Positions 43,039 to 48,152 of a stretch of 64,000 nt of DNA are shown here, piece after piece; the first letter of the stretch is position 1; each line of letters begins with the position of its first letter. The stretch covers positions 722,001 through 786,000 of the forward strand of contig JAMPIV010019879.1 in assembly GCA_024509875.1 (NCBI GenBank). Reading direction: 5' to 3'. Both the position numbers and the translations under genes were made by a program. This stretch comes from Oreohelix idahoensis. Its lineage: Eukaryota > Mollusca > Gastropoda > Stylommatophora > Oreohelicidae. The notes beneath the pieces were generated by a model. That model had not been told where the DNA came from, did not search any database, and worked only from the letters and a program-made list of their open reading frames with translations.

Positions 43039-44291
43039 TGTTTTACTATACAGCGGGTTCTCTCCTTATACATTAATTTTAGCTCTTGTTATACACTGTT
43101 TTACTGTATTGTGCAATTCTGAACGGGATACTTTGTTTAAAAAAGAAAAAATAAGATAATAATTCTGTTTTCCATAGCCTAATATCTGAATATGGCATAA
43201 TTTTGGCCCTCCAATCAATATTTTTTACTTTAATATTTCTGGTCTTATTTAATCATACGAATATTTCCAAAACAAAACATAAAATACAAATATGTTAGCT
43301 ATCGCGGCTGGAGGGAGCCACTATACGGTTAATATATTTAGCGAAACTGCTTTTTATACTAATTTCTTTTTAATACAGGATACTGCAACAGACTCTTAAT
43401 TCTTGAGGTTTCAAACATGGATATAAAGAAATGGGGTCAGGTCACGACTGCTTGTGAAGGCCGTGGTCAGATATTAAATTCGCGCATACCTCAAAACACT
43501 ATTAATGGTATCATTCTTTGAATATCATTAGAAAAATTACATATTTTATGTATGCAAACACAGTTTTGTGTAAAACATATACTAGAAATGGCCCAAAAAA
43601 AAGTTTTTATTTCGCTTTTACTTACGCACACAACAACTTTTTGTCGTGGAATTTTTGTGTGCTGTAAAAGTGAAAAACAAGCCGTTTTGTGCTTTACCTT
43701 TATTCCGTATCCGAACAAGCAGTTTGCAACCGTTAACTTTTTGCAAATATATAAATCTTGCGATTTTTAACATAAACTGTATTTAAAAGAAAAAAATGTT
43801 CAAAAGTTTTTCCTGCATGAGAGATACAGCACCTGACCACGGCCAATTCCACAAGATCTGACCTAGTTGCAAACAATATAGGCTACCCAATATTCATTCT
43901 TTCCCTGTGGACCGTAACAATGTTTCTCCTACTTCATTATGTATGTCACTAAATATTCTCACATTAAAAATACACTTTTCTTAGTTATCTTTAAATAGCG
44001 AGCAATGTAAAACGTATCCGTTACCGCGTTAGTATCAAATAATAATTTAAATCTGATGTTTCCAAACAATCAATTTTAATTTGTTTAGAAGGTAAACTTT
44101 TGTCTCCCGTGAACGGGTAGCATTAAAAAGAAAGTTATTACGAGACAACAAACCATTTTGTTTTTAAAGTTATCCAAATAAACTGCAGTTTAACACTTTA
44201 ACTCACCGAGACCATGAATTCGAAGGCATTGCGATATCAAGAGAAACAATACCGGTAAACAAAACTTTACTGTTGTGGCTGGGCCAGCCAT
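2199..44291 (-). CDS. CUB-LDLa single-pass membrane protein (six-exon host gene, 668 aa)
   Basis: Joined exons 44291-44207, 38526-38257, 32616-32452, 23801-23557, 18852-18677 and 3264-2199 total 2007 nt with no internal stop. All five introns are GT-AG and all phases agree (1,1,1,0,2). Residues 1-22 form a signal peptide. A four-cysteine CUB domain covers about 29-170. An LDLa repeat follows (C176, C183, C189, C196, C202, C214, with a calcium-cage [12 protein letters not shown]). A helix at about 222-244 spans the membrane and contains Glu238. The tail of over 400 residues is rich in Arg, Asp and Ser and carries PPPY (614-617) and PPEY (646-649). In other membrane adaptors such motifs bind WW domains of Nedd4-family ubiquitin ligases. 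CUB and LDLa modules usually bind proteins outside the cell, so a receptor or co-receptor role is likely but inferred. I do not recognise a named orthologue. A skipped extra exon cannot be excluded. Confidence 0.88.
3598..3664. repeat. Short tandem repeat, about three 20 bp units
   Basis: Three degenerate copies of a unit AGTTTGACCACTTGCTTTT follow each other inside host intron 5. The rest of 3265-3950 holds nothing recognisable. Confidence 0.6.
4390..6717 (-). pseudogene. LINE A1 endonuclease end, reverse transcriptase and C-terminus
   Basis: It begins with the last endonuclease motifs ([17 protein letters not shown]). RT follows, with [25 protein letters not shown], the [10 protein letters not shown] box, [12 protein letters not shown] and the catalytic YADDIALL. 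A post-RT region ends with [19 protein letters not shown] and a stop at about 4390. A +1 frameshift lies near 5410: the copy at 20.5 kb reads GGGCTTATGG where this one has an extra base. The protein would be inactive. Confidence 0.9.
6722..7406. mobile_element. piggyBac-like MITE, TTAA target
   Basis: A 685 bp insert in the LINE A1 endonuclease is bounded by TTAA on both sides (6718-6721 and 7407-7410). It has inverted ends CACATTAACTACCG and CTCATTAACTACCA starting directly after TTAA. The host LINE frame is continuous once it is removed (KLTW codons rejoin). TTAA targeting with precise four-base duplication is characteristic of piggyBac. No transposase is coded, so it depended on a helper element. 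Confidence 0.8.
7777..8640 (+). pseudogene. LINE N endonuclease domain
   Basis: The frame opens with [11 protein letters not shown] and a proline/arginine-rich stretch. Endonuclease motifs follow: [28 protein letters not shown], then after a TAA at 8290 [14 protein letters not shown] and finally [10 protein letters not shown]. All main catalytic motifs are visible. One nonsense codon and a frameshift at the A-run near 8690 separate it from the RT. Confidence 0.82.
8639..10306 (+). pseudogene. LINE N reverse transcriptase
   Basis: The RT motifs are in order: [80 protein letters not shown] and the catalytic box YADDLVLW, then [16 protein letters not shown] at about 9791 and a frameshift at about 10300 break the frame. 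The domain is otherwise complete, so the disruptions look recent compared with LINE B. Confidence 0.88.
10429..11631 (+). pseudogene. LINE N RNase H and C-terminal domain
   Basis: After RT-thumb sequence ([12 protein letters not shown]) the RNase H fold is clear: [10 protein letters not shown] (first Asp), [11 protein letters not shown] (Glu), [12 protein letters not shown] (second Asp) and [18 protein letters not shown] (His and last Asp). A Cys-rich end follows ([16 protein letters not shown]). The enzyme would remove the RNA strand of the cDNA hybrid. The ORF is open to its stop. Confidence 0.9.
11678..12295 (-). pseudogene. LINE A1 endonuclease domain, N-terminal part
   Basis: This is an apurinic/apyrimidinic-type endonuclease as in RTE elements: [14 protein letters not shown] at the start, then [11 protein letters not shown] (the glutamate-bearing motif), [12 protein letters not shown] and [10 protein letters not shown]. 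It would nick the target DNA to prime reverse transcription. The frame is cut by LINE N at the codon for ENGDK and resumes at 7491-7411 (a frame reading [13 protein letters not shown]), then at 6717. Confidence 0.85.
13282..13843 (-). pseudogene. LINE E RT catalytic half
   Basis: This continues LINE E after the LINE F insertion: [19 protein letters not shown], then [15 protein letters not shown] with the catalytic YADD, and [15 protein letters not shown] frameshift separates the YWEQTATVR part from the QIQEIPGL part near 13700. Confidence 0.8.
13844..15251 (+). mobile_element. LINE F, 5'-truncated RNase H LINE with poly(A)
   Basis: It is flanked by ATCAATAC at 13836-13843 and 15252-15259, and ends in a 12 A tail. 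It carries an open frame from 13849 to 14743, then a ~500 bp 3' UTR with a (TAA)n run after the stop. It interrupts LINE E, so it is younger than LINE E. Base composition is A-rich, unlike LINE N. Confidence 0.85.
13849..14743 (+). pseudogene. LINE F RNase H and C-terminal domain (5'-truncated ORF)
   Basis: The frame is intact from the insertion junction to the stop. RNase H motifs are [33 protein letters not shown] and [18 protein letters not shown], all catalytic acids present. The C-terminal Cys motif reads [18 protein letters not shown] is missing because of 5' truncation, so the copy cannot transpose by itself. Confidence 0.88.
15260..16712 (-). pseudogene. LINE E endonuclease end and RT N-terminal half
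   Basis: The frame from 16712 codes the endonuclease end. After one TGA the same frame continues as a 400+ codon ORF (16484 down) through the RT fingers and palm to EDIGID, where LINE F is inserted. The sequence between TGA and insertion is otherwise open, so the gene was damaged little before the insertion. Confidence 0.82.
17100..18676. other. Host intron, no gene seen; short tandem motif at 18330-18450
   Basis: A/T-rich sequence without a recognisable element. Around 18330-18450 a CAGATGACACCAGTTT-like unit is repeated six or so times with variation. Host exon 5 follows at 18677. Confidence 0.5.
18677..18852 (-). CDS. Host gene exon 5: juxtamembrane cytoplasmic segment
   Basis: The acceptor is tttgtttgtcag and the donor is gtaagg. 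It codes 58 codons plus two bases of a polar, Ser/Lys-rich sequence ([12 protein letters not shown] at the start, DKLDLEKAD at the end). Phase 0 fits exon 4, and the trailing AG fits exon 6. No domain was recognised; it is likely disordered. Confidence 0.85.
19140..19440 (+). repeat. Possible retroposon 3' tail followed by TATG/TG microsatellite
   Basis: The segment ending GGAGAATAAAGATTCTGATT looks like the 3' end of a LINE or SINE with an ATTCTG tail. It runs into a TATG/TGTA simple repeat at 19290-19430. Only the tail is recognisable, so the element class is a guess. Confidence 0.4.
19751..20812 (-). pseudogene. LINE A3 reverse transcriptase (inverted block)
   Basis: The open frame covers the RT palm and thumb: [62 protein letters not shown] and [13 protein letters not shown]. 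It stays intact across the site where LINE A1 has its +1 frameshift. The endonuclease is absent. Confidence 0.88.
20835..21420 (+). pseudogene. LINE A3 post-RT C-terminus (direct block)
   Basis: Codes [30 protein letters not shown], then [25 protein letters not shown] and QDATRRDGH, with several stops. It ends in the same AAGGATCAAA...AGAAGA tail as other LINE A copies. Confidence 0.82.
21769..22475. other. Host intron, no gene seen
   Basis: A/T-rich. A ~45 bp stretch (TATTTCGAGAAGGACATGTC...) occurs twice, at about 21922 and 21983, as a short direct duplication. Confidence 0.5.
22484..22902. mobile_element. hAT-type MITE 1
   Basis: 419 bp flanked by the 8 bp duplication AGTGTAAG (22476-22483 and 22903-22910). 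Inverted ends CAGGGCTGGATTAA and CAGGGCCAGATTAA, plus subterminal TGCTTAGGGCA on both sides. An 8 bp target duplication and CAGGG ends fit the hAT superfamily. No transposase; it contains two G-runs of 10 or more. Confidence 0.85.
22990..23020 (-). ncRNA. Hammerhead-ribozyme-like motif (Penelope type)
   Basis: Minus-strand sequence CTGATGA, A, stem GGGT-AAA-ACCC, GAAAC, GTC has the conserved core order of a hammerhead ribozyme (CUGAUGA, stem II, GAAA, cleavage GUC). Minimal hammerheads of this form are known from Penelope-like elements. Weak points are an extra A before stem II and only two paired bases visible in stem I in this copy. No Penelope RT was found next to it. Confidence 0.45.
23021..23556. 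other. A-rich segment, possibly non-autonomous element body
   Basis: No ORF. The plus strand is very A-rich with many AAACGAA and AAACC motifs. It may belong to the element that carries the hammerhead-like motif, but no ends were found. Confidence 0.3.
23557..23801 (-). CDS. Host gene exon 4: LDLa domain plus transmembrane helix
   Basis: The acceptor is tatgttttaacag and the donor is gtatgt. It codes a complete six-cysteine LDL-receptor class A repeat with the acidic DxxDDCxDxSDE calcium site. A hydrophobic helix ([20 protein letters not shown]) follows, then basic QYRR, which argues for N-out, C-in topology. The acceptor AG lies only about 15 bp from the end of a Tigger remnant. Confidence 0.92.
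23817..24252 (+). pseudogene. Tigger/pogo transposon remnant (TIR plus CENP-B-like HTH)
   Basis: At 23819 the sequence GTAGAACCTCAATAATCC and its internal repeat CATCAATAATCC match Tigger-type terminal repeats, next to TA. At 24097-24252 a frame reads (with one stop) [31 protein letters not shown], the N-terminal helix-turn-helix of Tigger transposases that binds the TIR. The catalytic domain and right end are lost. The TIR end lies ~15 bp from the host exon 4 acceptor. Confidence 0.7.
24415..25230. other. Unassigned intronic sequence
   Basis: No conserved motif recognised on either strand. Moderately G/C-rich at 24440-24850, which differs from the surrounding A/T-rich intron and may be a repeat that cannot be named from this copy. 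Confidence 0.4.
25234..25300. repeat. Poly-C tract
   Basis: C-runs (longest over 20) interrupted by single bases. The minus strand, which is the host sense strand, would be G-rich and could form quadruplexes. It abuts the broken 3' side of LINE A2. Confidence 0.9.
25577..26473. mobile_element. piggyBac-like MITE 2 with CTAA flanks
   Basis: An 897 bp insert in LINE A2 flanked by CTAA (25573-25576 and 26474-26477). Inverted ends CCTTTAGCACGC and CCTTTAGCACGCGG. A subterminal palindrome-like GCGGGTGACACATGTCGCCCGC follows the left end. The CCTTTAGCACG end and the 4 bp duplication suggest piggyBac; CTAA instead of TTAA is non-canonical. No transposase ORF. Confidence 0.72.
26480..27340 (-). pseudogene. 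LINE A2 reverse transcriptase fragment
   Basis: Read down the minus strand it codes the RT of LINE A with several frameshifts. The open part at 26794-26483 includes [29 protein letters not shown] and [15 protein letters not shown] short internal repeat (ATATGATCTGCACA) near 26965 is specific to this copy. Confidence 0.8.
28125..29186 (+). pseudogene. LINE C endonuclease domain
   Basis: The frame starts with ATG at 28125. Motifs of the APE endonuclease: [60 protein letters not shown] and DCDTDHSLV, complete with the final SDH-type motif as TDH. The frame ends at 29186 because of a frameshift near 29150, just before the RT linker continues in another frame. Confidence 0.9.
29110..31320 (+). 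pseudogene. LINE C reverse transcriptase and C-terminal domain
   Basis: Open for over 700 codons. RT motifs: [74 protein letters not shown] and the catalytic FADDAAVV (Phe in place of Tyr). The second half has [32 protein letters not shown] and a long basic end. FKDVCKRDM and W-rich motifs resemble the C-termini of LINE A and D. The product would bind RNA and reverse transcribe it at the nicked target. Confidence 0.9.
31358..31528 (+). mobile_element. LINE A4, short 3' end copy
   Basis: A plus-strand LINE A 3' terminus: CTGAGATGCAAAGAATGAACC, QDATRR-like codons, then AAGGATTAAAGAAGAAGAA. The duplication ATTTACGTCAA at 27345-27355 and 31529-31539 encloses both it and LINE C, so LINE C landed at its 5' edge. 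Confidence 0.8.
31937..32451. other. Host intron 3, no gene seen
   Basis: No element recognised between the LINE A2 5' edge and host exon 3. Confidence 0.5.
32452..32616 (-). CDS. Host gene exon 3: C-terminal part of CUB domain
   Basis: The acceptor is gactatctccag and the donor is gtaagt. The exon supplies the fourth CUB cysteine (SRICM) and the closing CUB strands (SPLTFRLIS, then GFKIHF). Phase 1 at both ends fits exon 2 and exon 4 exactly. It sits alone between the LINE A2 remnant and LINE D. Confidence 0.87.
32863..33366 (+). pseudogene. LINE D, 5'-truncated LINE 3' end
   Basis: Flanked by ATACTACAAT (32853-32862 and 33367-33376), with a (GAAT)n tail. The frame 32920-33354 is intact: [56 protein letters not shown] and [10 protein letters not shown]. 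This is the post-RT region shared by several APE-type LINEs. RT and endonuclease are absent. Confidence 0.88.
33611..34117. mobile_element. hAT-type MITE 2
   Basis: 507 bp flanked by TTTATTTA (33603-33610 and 34118-34125). Inverted ends CAGTGGCGTCACTAGGG and CAGTCGCGTCACTAGGGG, a typical hAT end. Internally A/T-rich without transposase. It shares its CAGTGGCGT end with the MITE at 47602. Confidence 0.88.
34322..35130 (-). pseudogene. Ty3/gypsy integrase C-terminal remnant
   Basis: Broken frames read [15 protein letters not shown], then [11 protein letters not shown], and lower down [16 protein letters not shown] and [13 protein letters not shown]. These are the standard end of gypsy integrases. 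Many stops are present. Confidence 0.75.
35231..36432 (-). pseudogene. mariner (DD34D) transposase, truncated element
   Basis: Frame 1 (36185-35808) carries the DNA-binding part ([39 protein letters not shown]). After a frameshift near 35815, frame 2 (35818-35231) carries [25 protein letters not shown] and [13 protein letters not shown]. The second and third catalytic Asp are 34 residues apart, the mariner DD34D signature. The right terminal repeat (TTACTTTTTGGCCGTCCCTC) is present at 36413-36432, next to TA; the left one is missing. Confidence 0.88.
36437..37749 (-). pseudogene. Ty3/gypsy reverse transcriptase and RNase H
   Basis: Readable blocks with frameshifts: [49 protein letters not shown], the catalytic [20 protein letters not shown], then RNase [33 protein letters not shown] and LQTNHKPLL. 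Stops lie near 37250 and 37400. The element would copy RNA into cDNA in the usual LTR-element way, but it is clearly dead. Confidence 0.88.
37750..38256. other. Degenerate tandem-like sequence, no gene
   Basis: A motif CTAACTGGCAAGCCATTTATT recurs loosely several times at 37770-37960. Nothing codes. Host exon 2 follows. Confidence 0.45.
38257..38526 (-). CDS. Host gene exon 2: N-terminal part of CUB domain
   Basis: The acceptor is tttgttttaacag and the donor is gtaagc. The exon codes 89 full codons and contains three of the four CUB cysteines (HCG, NCD, ACT), plus the CUB pattern of hydrophobic strands and acidic turn (ELYFLDI, then LEIFD). Reading through the donor gives a further 30 or so residues that do not continue the CUB pattern, which supports the splice. 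Confidence 0.88.
38527..41990. other. Host intron 1, long stretch without a recognised gene
   Basis: No conserved protein motif on either strand; the longest ORF (minus 40717-40118, about 200 codons) shows no domain and looks accidental. A TTTAAA element with CpG-rich flank (39080-39115), an AATAAA hexamer (near 41318) and a TTGGCGAGGAAG stretch resembling a primer-binding site (41470) are the only signals. A large diverged LTR is possible but not shown. Confidence 0.4.
42008..42379 (+). pseudogene. LINE G, short 3' copy
   Basis: Flanked by TAAGTCTGTAAAA (41995-42007 and 42380-42392). It is a close match to 57065-57442, starting at CTCAGAAATGAGGTATCTGA and ending with the same AACGA(A/C)TAAGTAAG tail. 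It codes only the end of the post-RT domain and has a stop in place of Arg near 42180. Confidence 0.88.
42545..43230. repeat. Interspersed repeat J, copy 1, with TA microsatellite
   Basis: Shares blocks with 47270-48150 and 49765-49800: AGTCCAAATAGAGTAAATCAAAA, GGGTGTC(T/C)GAGAT and TTAATTTTAG(C/T)TCTTGTTATA. The class is unknown and no ORF is seen. The TA repeat 42925-43037 lies inside it. Confidence 0.55.
42925..43037. repeat. (TA)n microsatellite
   Basis: About 110 bp of nearly pure TA, with a few CTA interruptions at the left end. The apparent Ile/Tyr-rich ORFs here are artefacts of the repeat. Confidence 0.97.
43435..43865. mobile_element. Possible MITE with long imperfect inverted ends
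   Basis: Left end GGTCAGGTC...CTTGTGAAGGCCGTGGTCAG and, reversed, right end GGTCAGAT-CTTGTGGAATTGGCCGTGGTCAG form inverted repeats of roughly 30-40 bp around ~430 bp of non-coding sequence. No convincing target duplication was seen, so the superfamily is open. Confidence 0.5.
44207..44291 (-). CDS. Host gene exon 1: signal peptide
   Basis: Codes 28 residues plus one base. ATG at 44291-44289 is the first ATG after the TATA box; the frame upstream of it opens only with a TTG. The product starts [10 protein letters not shown] and has a hydrophobic core (LPVLFLLIS), typical of a secretion signal. The exon ends CTCG before donor gtgagt (44206-44201). The last base completes a Val codon with exon 2. 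Confidence 0.85.
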
Positions 44292-44383
44292 CTTTGTAAA
44301 ATTGGCGTCTGCGTGCTGTCCAAGCTGAGGACACAAGTGACAGACGCGCACGACGGAGCCTACTTTTTTTTTTGCGTTAGCCA

Positions 44384-44466
44384 AATGTCGACGAAGGACA
44401 ACGGTGGATAATATAATTTATAGCAGCTTATATTTCAAAACCGCCTGTGTTTTACAAGGGCCCAAT
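44384..44466 (-). promoter_or_regulatory. Predicted TATA/CCAAT core promoter of host gene
   Basis: On the minus strand a TATAAAT box lies at 44422-44416 and an inverted CCAAT box at 44466-44462, about 40 bp upstream of it. A start near 44390 would leave a ~100 nt 5' UTR before the ATG at 44291, with no upstream ATG in the coding frame. Position relative to the signal-peptide exon is the main support. Confidence 0.55.
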
Positions 44467-44744
44467 AGGAGCGCAATAGCATTACTGCAACCTACCAAGC
44501 GTTTCGTAAAAGGTGACTAATGAGAGTTGGGCCGGTAGAAAATTGATGCCAAAAAAAAAAAAGACTTAATAAAATGTGAACAAGCCATTCATAGGACATA
44601 ATTAAGATAATTTCGCTCAGCCTTCCAGAACGAAAGAAGGCCCGGTAAGGCCCTATATCAAGAAGTTAAATGACGCGGTTCAGAGAAAACCGAAAGGAGT
44701 CTTGGTCGCTGACTCACCTTTTTTCTTCTTGAAAAATATCCAGA

Positions 44745-45610
44745 TTTGGCACCTGTAACGTTCCTACGCTAAACGAACAAGGAAAGACTGCACAAGTGGC
44801 TGCAGAAATTAGGAACTACAAGATCGACATCCTGAGGCTGTGCAAAACAAGGTGGATGGGGATATAACGGAGGAAACTGATCACAGGAGAAACGGTGATG
44901 TCCTCAGGACCTGAAGAAGGAAGTCCTCACCACAGCGAAGGGGTAGCTATAGTGCTAAAGAAGCACAGAAGGCAGACAGAGAATTGAAAGCAATGGGACT
45001 AAGAATAATAAGAGCAACGTTCAAGACAGCCAAAACGAAAATAAAGATAACATCAACCAATGATATCCACCAACCAATGACAAGGAAATAATTTTACACC
45101 AGGCCACACAATATCATTTATAGAAAGAGAAGAAGACATCGCCTTTTTGATGGGTGACCTTGATGCAAAAATAAGAACAGACACCAGTAGCTTTTAAGAA
45201 GTCATGGGAAAAAAATAGACTTTGGACAATGAATAAAAATGATGACACAAACTTATGTGCTTCAAATAACTGGTTAGGGACACAAAGATGCAGCAATTGA
45301 GAATGCAGTCAGCGACCCATAGCTTGACTGCTTGCATCAGGATCAGCGAACCAGAGCTGGTCAAGACCCTACTCCACCTCCACGTGGTGGTCCTGGAAAC
45401 AGATTGCATCACTGCAGTTTGGCTGAGCGAGTAGGGATCGCAGTGGGAAGGCAAACCCGGTCCCAAAAAATGCCGTGCAGAAGTCGGATGTGTCGACCGA
45501 AAGGTGCAGATATCACAGCTTAGGCGTAAACAGACACAACCCAACCACCTTCCTTTTCAGGACGAACGAGGACGAAGGAAGAAGAAGAAATAACTGGTTA
45601 TAGGAGTGTG
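44745..45610 (+). pseudogene. LINE K endonuclease fragment, split by a SINE
   Basis: Frames read, with shifts, EGVAIVLKKH-like sequence, GLRIIRATFKTAKTKIKI, then DIAFLMGDLDAKIRTD (endonuclease motif) and further NKNDDTNLCASNNW. It resembles the LINE A type endonuclease. RT is absent. The SINE at 45277-45587 interrupts it. Confidence 0.65.
45277..45587 (+). repeat. SINE-like retroposon with (GAA)n tail, copy 2
   Basis: Flanked by the 13 bp duplication AAATAACTGGTTA (45264-45276 and 45588-45600), with tail GAAGAAGAAG. It matches 1861-2115 in reverse. The extra ~60 bp at its 5' end beyond the shared core may be the full head, absent from copy 1. Confidence 0.85.
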
Positions 45611-46600
45611 ACAGCGCCATCTTGAGGTCTGTCGTTCTCGGCGCTGGCCCCATCTGGGCAGTCATGTTGTCTATGTGGTTTAGTGCCTTTTGGTCACGTT
45701 ATCTTCAAGCAGATTTATTACAAGGCCATAATAAGCCTACGAATTAGCTGTGTTTTTGCTCTAGTTGTGTAAATCTGTGTTTTCATGCATTCTGGAGCAA
45801 TAATCGCGGGTGTTATCTGTGTGGCGCAGATTAAGACGCGTAGCGCGCAGTAAATTGAGTGGTTAAGCCAGGGCTTATAAAAAGGGGTAGCAAGCGGCGA
45901 AACCGGTCTATGTTTGAGAGAGCCGCCCAGTGAGAACAGACTAAGAAGACACACAAGAGTCAAGCTGTAAATGCCTTGAGCACACAGTCTATGAACACTG
46001 ACTGGGTGTTCGTTGGATTGTTTGTTGGATCGTTTGAATTTTTCCACATAAAAGAATTCATAAAGTAACATGGATGTCATTGTGACGAGTCAATCTCCAT
46101 CGTTACATTTTCTTGTGCCATCCTTTAAATTGTTATGCGCTTTTCCCTTTCTTTTTTTCTCACCTCTTACAGTATTTGTTAGTTTTCGCTTCATAGTTCA
46201 AGGTTTCTTGTCATTTCTGGGCTTCATTGACCATCCCTTACTATTTGATTTGATCGCTGACTTTCGTTTGAAACATAAAGAAAGCTTGCCAAAAGGAAAA
46301 TCAACAAGTTTTTGGGAGGACTGACTTCTGGGGGCTGAGTGTTGCCAATTCAACTCCTGGTACATTTGTCTTGTAGAGTGGAGGTGTAGTTTGTGTGCGA
46401 TTGTGTAACACACTTACTATTTGATTTTATCGACTTTCGTTTGAAACTAGACAGTAAGGCACGGATTAAGCATAGGCGTGGAATTGCCACCTGGATCTAT
46501 CGTTTATCGCTAGCTCGGCTACCTGTTACCTCCAACTTTCTGTCTGTGGAGATAGAAGAAAACCCAAGTTGGTGCCGGAAAGTTTTTAATGTTCGCATAT
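45611..46600 (+). promoter_or_regulatory. Promoter-like segment, candidate LTR
   Basis: A clear TATA box (CTTATAAAAAGGGG, near 45873-45887) is followed by a purine-rich leader. An 84-codon hydrophobic frame (46070-46324, starts MDVIVTSQSPSLHFL) has no known domain. A TTGGTGCCGGAAAG stretch at about 46570 resembles an LTR-element primer-binding site. A duplicated block (ACTATTTGATTT...ACTTTCGTTTGAAAC) occurs at 46240 and 46420. It could be a diverged LTR; no second LTR or pol was found. Confidence 0.3.
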
Positions 46601-47593
46601 GCCGTGCCCAAAAACACAAGGTAAATGTCAATCTGGTGACAGATTAAGATACGAACAATAAGATACCGAACGGAATTTTTGGAGCACGAAAGCGACGTAA
46701 TCGTTTCCGCCAAGGTTTTGTTGTAAGCAATAACTAGAAGAAAGTGAAATCTTGAAAGAGATTATCAGTAATAGATCTAAGAAGTAGTAAGTGTAAACAT
46801 GATAAAAACAAGGGAAGAGGCAAAACTTTATGTGGTCATGTAAGTCTGACACTTGAATTTTTAGAGAGCATTAGTTTATGTTGTCGTGAAGAATATTCTA
46901 GATAAACGAGGGTGGTGGGGGATAGACCCCTTCCAAAATCGGCAAGTTATTTATCATTGATTTGGCACCTGAGGTGCAAATATAGGCTGCTCTTAATTGG
47001 ATTTATCGCCCACGAAGCAATATGGGCGGGTAAGCAAAAATTTTCGTTATAATCTAGCGCCCTGCAAGCCTACTTCACTTACTTCAAATTTCTTCAAGGA
47101 GGAATCATAGACAGCCATGAACACATAATATTAGGACCCAAATATAGGACCAGAGGACTGGACGAGAATTCTATAATTAGAAGAGAGTAGCCCCGGATAA
47201 CTCACTCTGTGTTTAAGTTCTAGGATCCTAGTTCAAGTGCTAAAAGCTAGACATTTTAAAAAAAAAGTATCCCTTGATGGGTTATAATTAGAATAAATGG
47301 TGTACCGGTACTAATTCAAGAAAATAAAGTCAGATTTCCATTACCCAAATATAGGACCTTCTCCCCCCTCCTTTCCACTCAGTCCAAATAGAGTAAATCA
47401 AAACCAAATTTGTGTGAATCTTTTGTGTGTGTCCACCCCTTTCCAAGAACAAACGAATTTTAAAAAACAAACAAACAGTTAAAATAAAATCAATTCTTTC
47501 ACAACTGCCCTGTTGCAAACAAGGTGAAAAGGGGTGAGAAAGACTAGGGGGTGTCCGAGATTACATCAAATCCACCAATTATCTGCCATCAGC
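46600..47593. other. No gene seen; repeat J copy 2 begins near 47270
   Basis: 46600-47270 is unassigned. From about 47270 the sequence matches repeat J (see 42545-43230); its continuation is interrupted by the hAT MITE at 47602 and the Tc1 element at 48153. Confidence 0.5.
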
Positions 47594-47601
47594 CATACAA
47601 G

Positions 47602-48062
47602 CAGAGGCGTCCCTAAAGAATCTGGCACCAGGGGCGGATCCTACCTTTGGCACCCCCTTCCTCATACAGAAATACACTTGCATGTATATTTTAACATTAA
47701 GTACTATGATACGGGAGCCGCGGTAGCATAGTGGTTAGTGCACTGGCTTCCTAGCGCAGTGGTCTATGGTTCGATCCCCAGATGAGGTGGGAATTTTTTA
47801 GGCTACAAACGGCTCATGGGTCGTCCCAGCCCCAAATGGGTACCAGAGCAACTCTGGGAAGGTTAAGGCGGCCGGCGTGATGCCGACCACATCACCCCTA
47901 GTGTGCCGACGGTCATGATAATATGGGCCTAACACCATATTCCCAATATGCCTCAATAGGCGTGTAACGGGTTCCTTTACCTTACTATGATAACAGTGTC
48001 CGATGGCACCCCCTTCCTGGCTGTCACCCGGAGCGGACCGCCCCCCTCTTAGTACGCCACTG
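47602..48062. mobile_element. hAT-type MITE 3 with nested SINE
   Basis: Flanked by CATACAAG (47594-47601 and 48063-48070). Inverted ends CAGAGGCGTCCCTAAAG and CAGTGGCGTACTAAGAG. Only about 190 bp belongs to the MITE; the rest is the SINE at 47712-47982. It was inserted in repeat J. Confidence 0.88.
47712..47982 (+). repeat. tRNA-derived SINE, copy 2 (best preserved)
   Basis: Flanked by TACTATGATA (47702-47711 and 47983-47992). The head GGGAGCCGCGGTAGCATAGT contains an A-box-like TAGCATAGTGG, and a B-box GGTTCGATCCC follows 40 bp later, the internal Pol III promoter of tRNA SINEs. The 271 bp body ends CGGGTTCCTTTACCT. No poly(A). Confidence 0.9.
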
Positions 48063-48152
48063 CATACAAGCACCCCACAGACTACCCCATTTTCCTCACA
48101 CCATTATTGATCTTTATATATTAATTTTAGTTCTTGTTATAAACTATACTAC

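Noticed and set aside
42720..43122. Ile/Tyr repeat proteins
   Set aside because: They are translations of the (TA)n microsatellite.
44190..44384. Longer exon 1 frame beginning at 44384
   Set aside because: The upstream start codon is TTG, close to the predicted transcription start; the ATG at 44291 gives a normal signal peptide.
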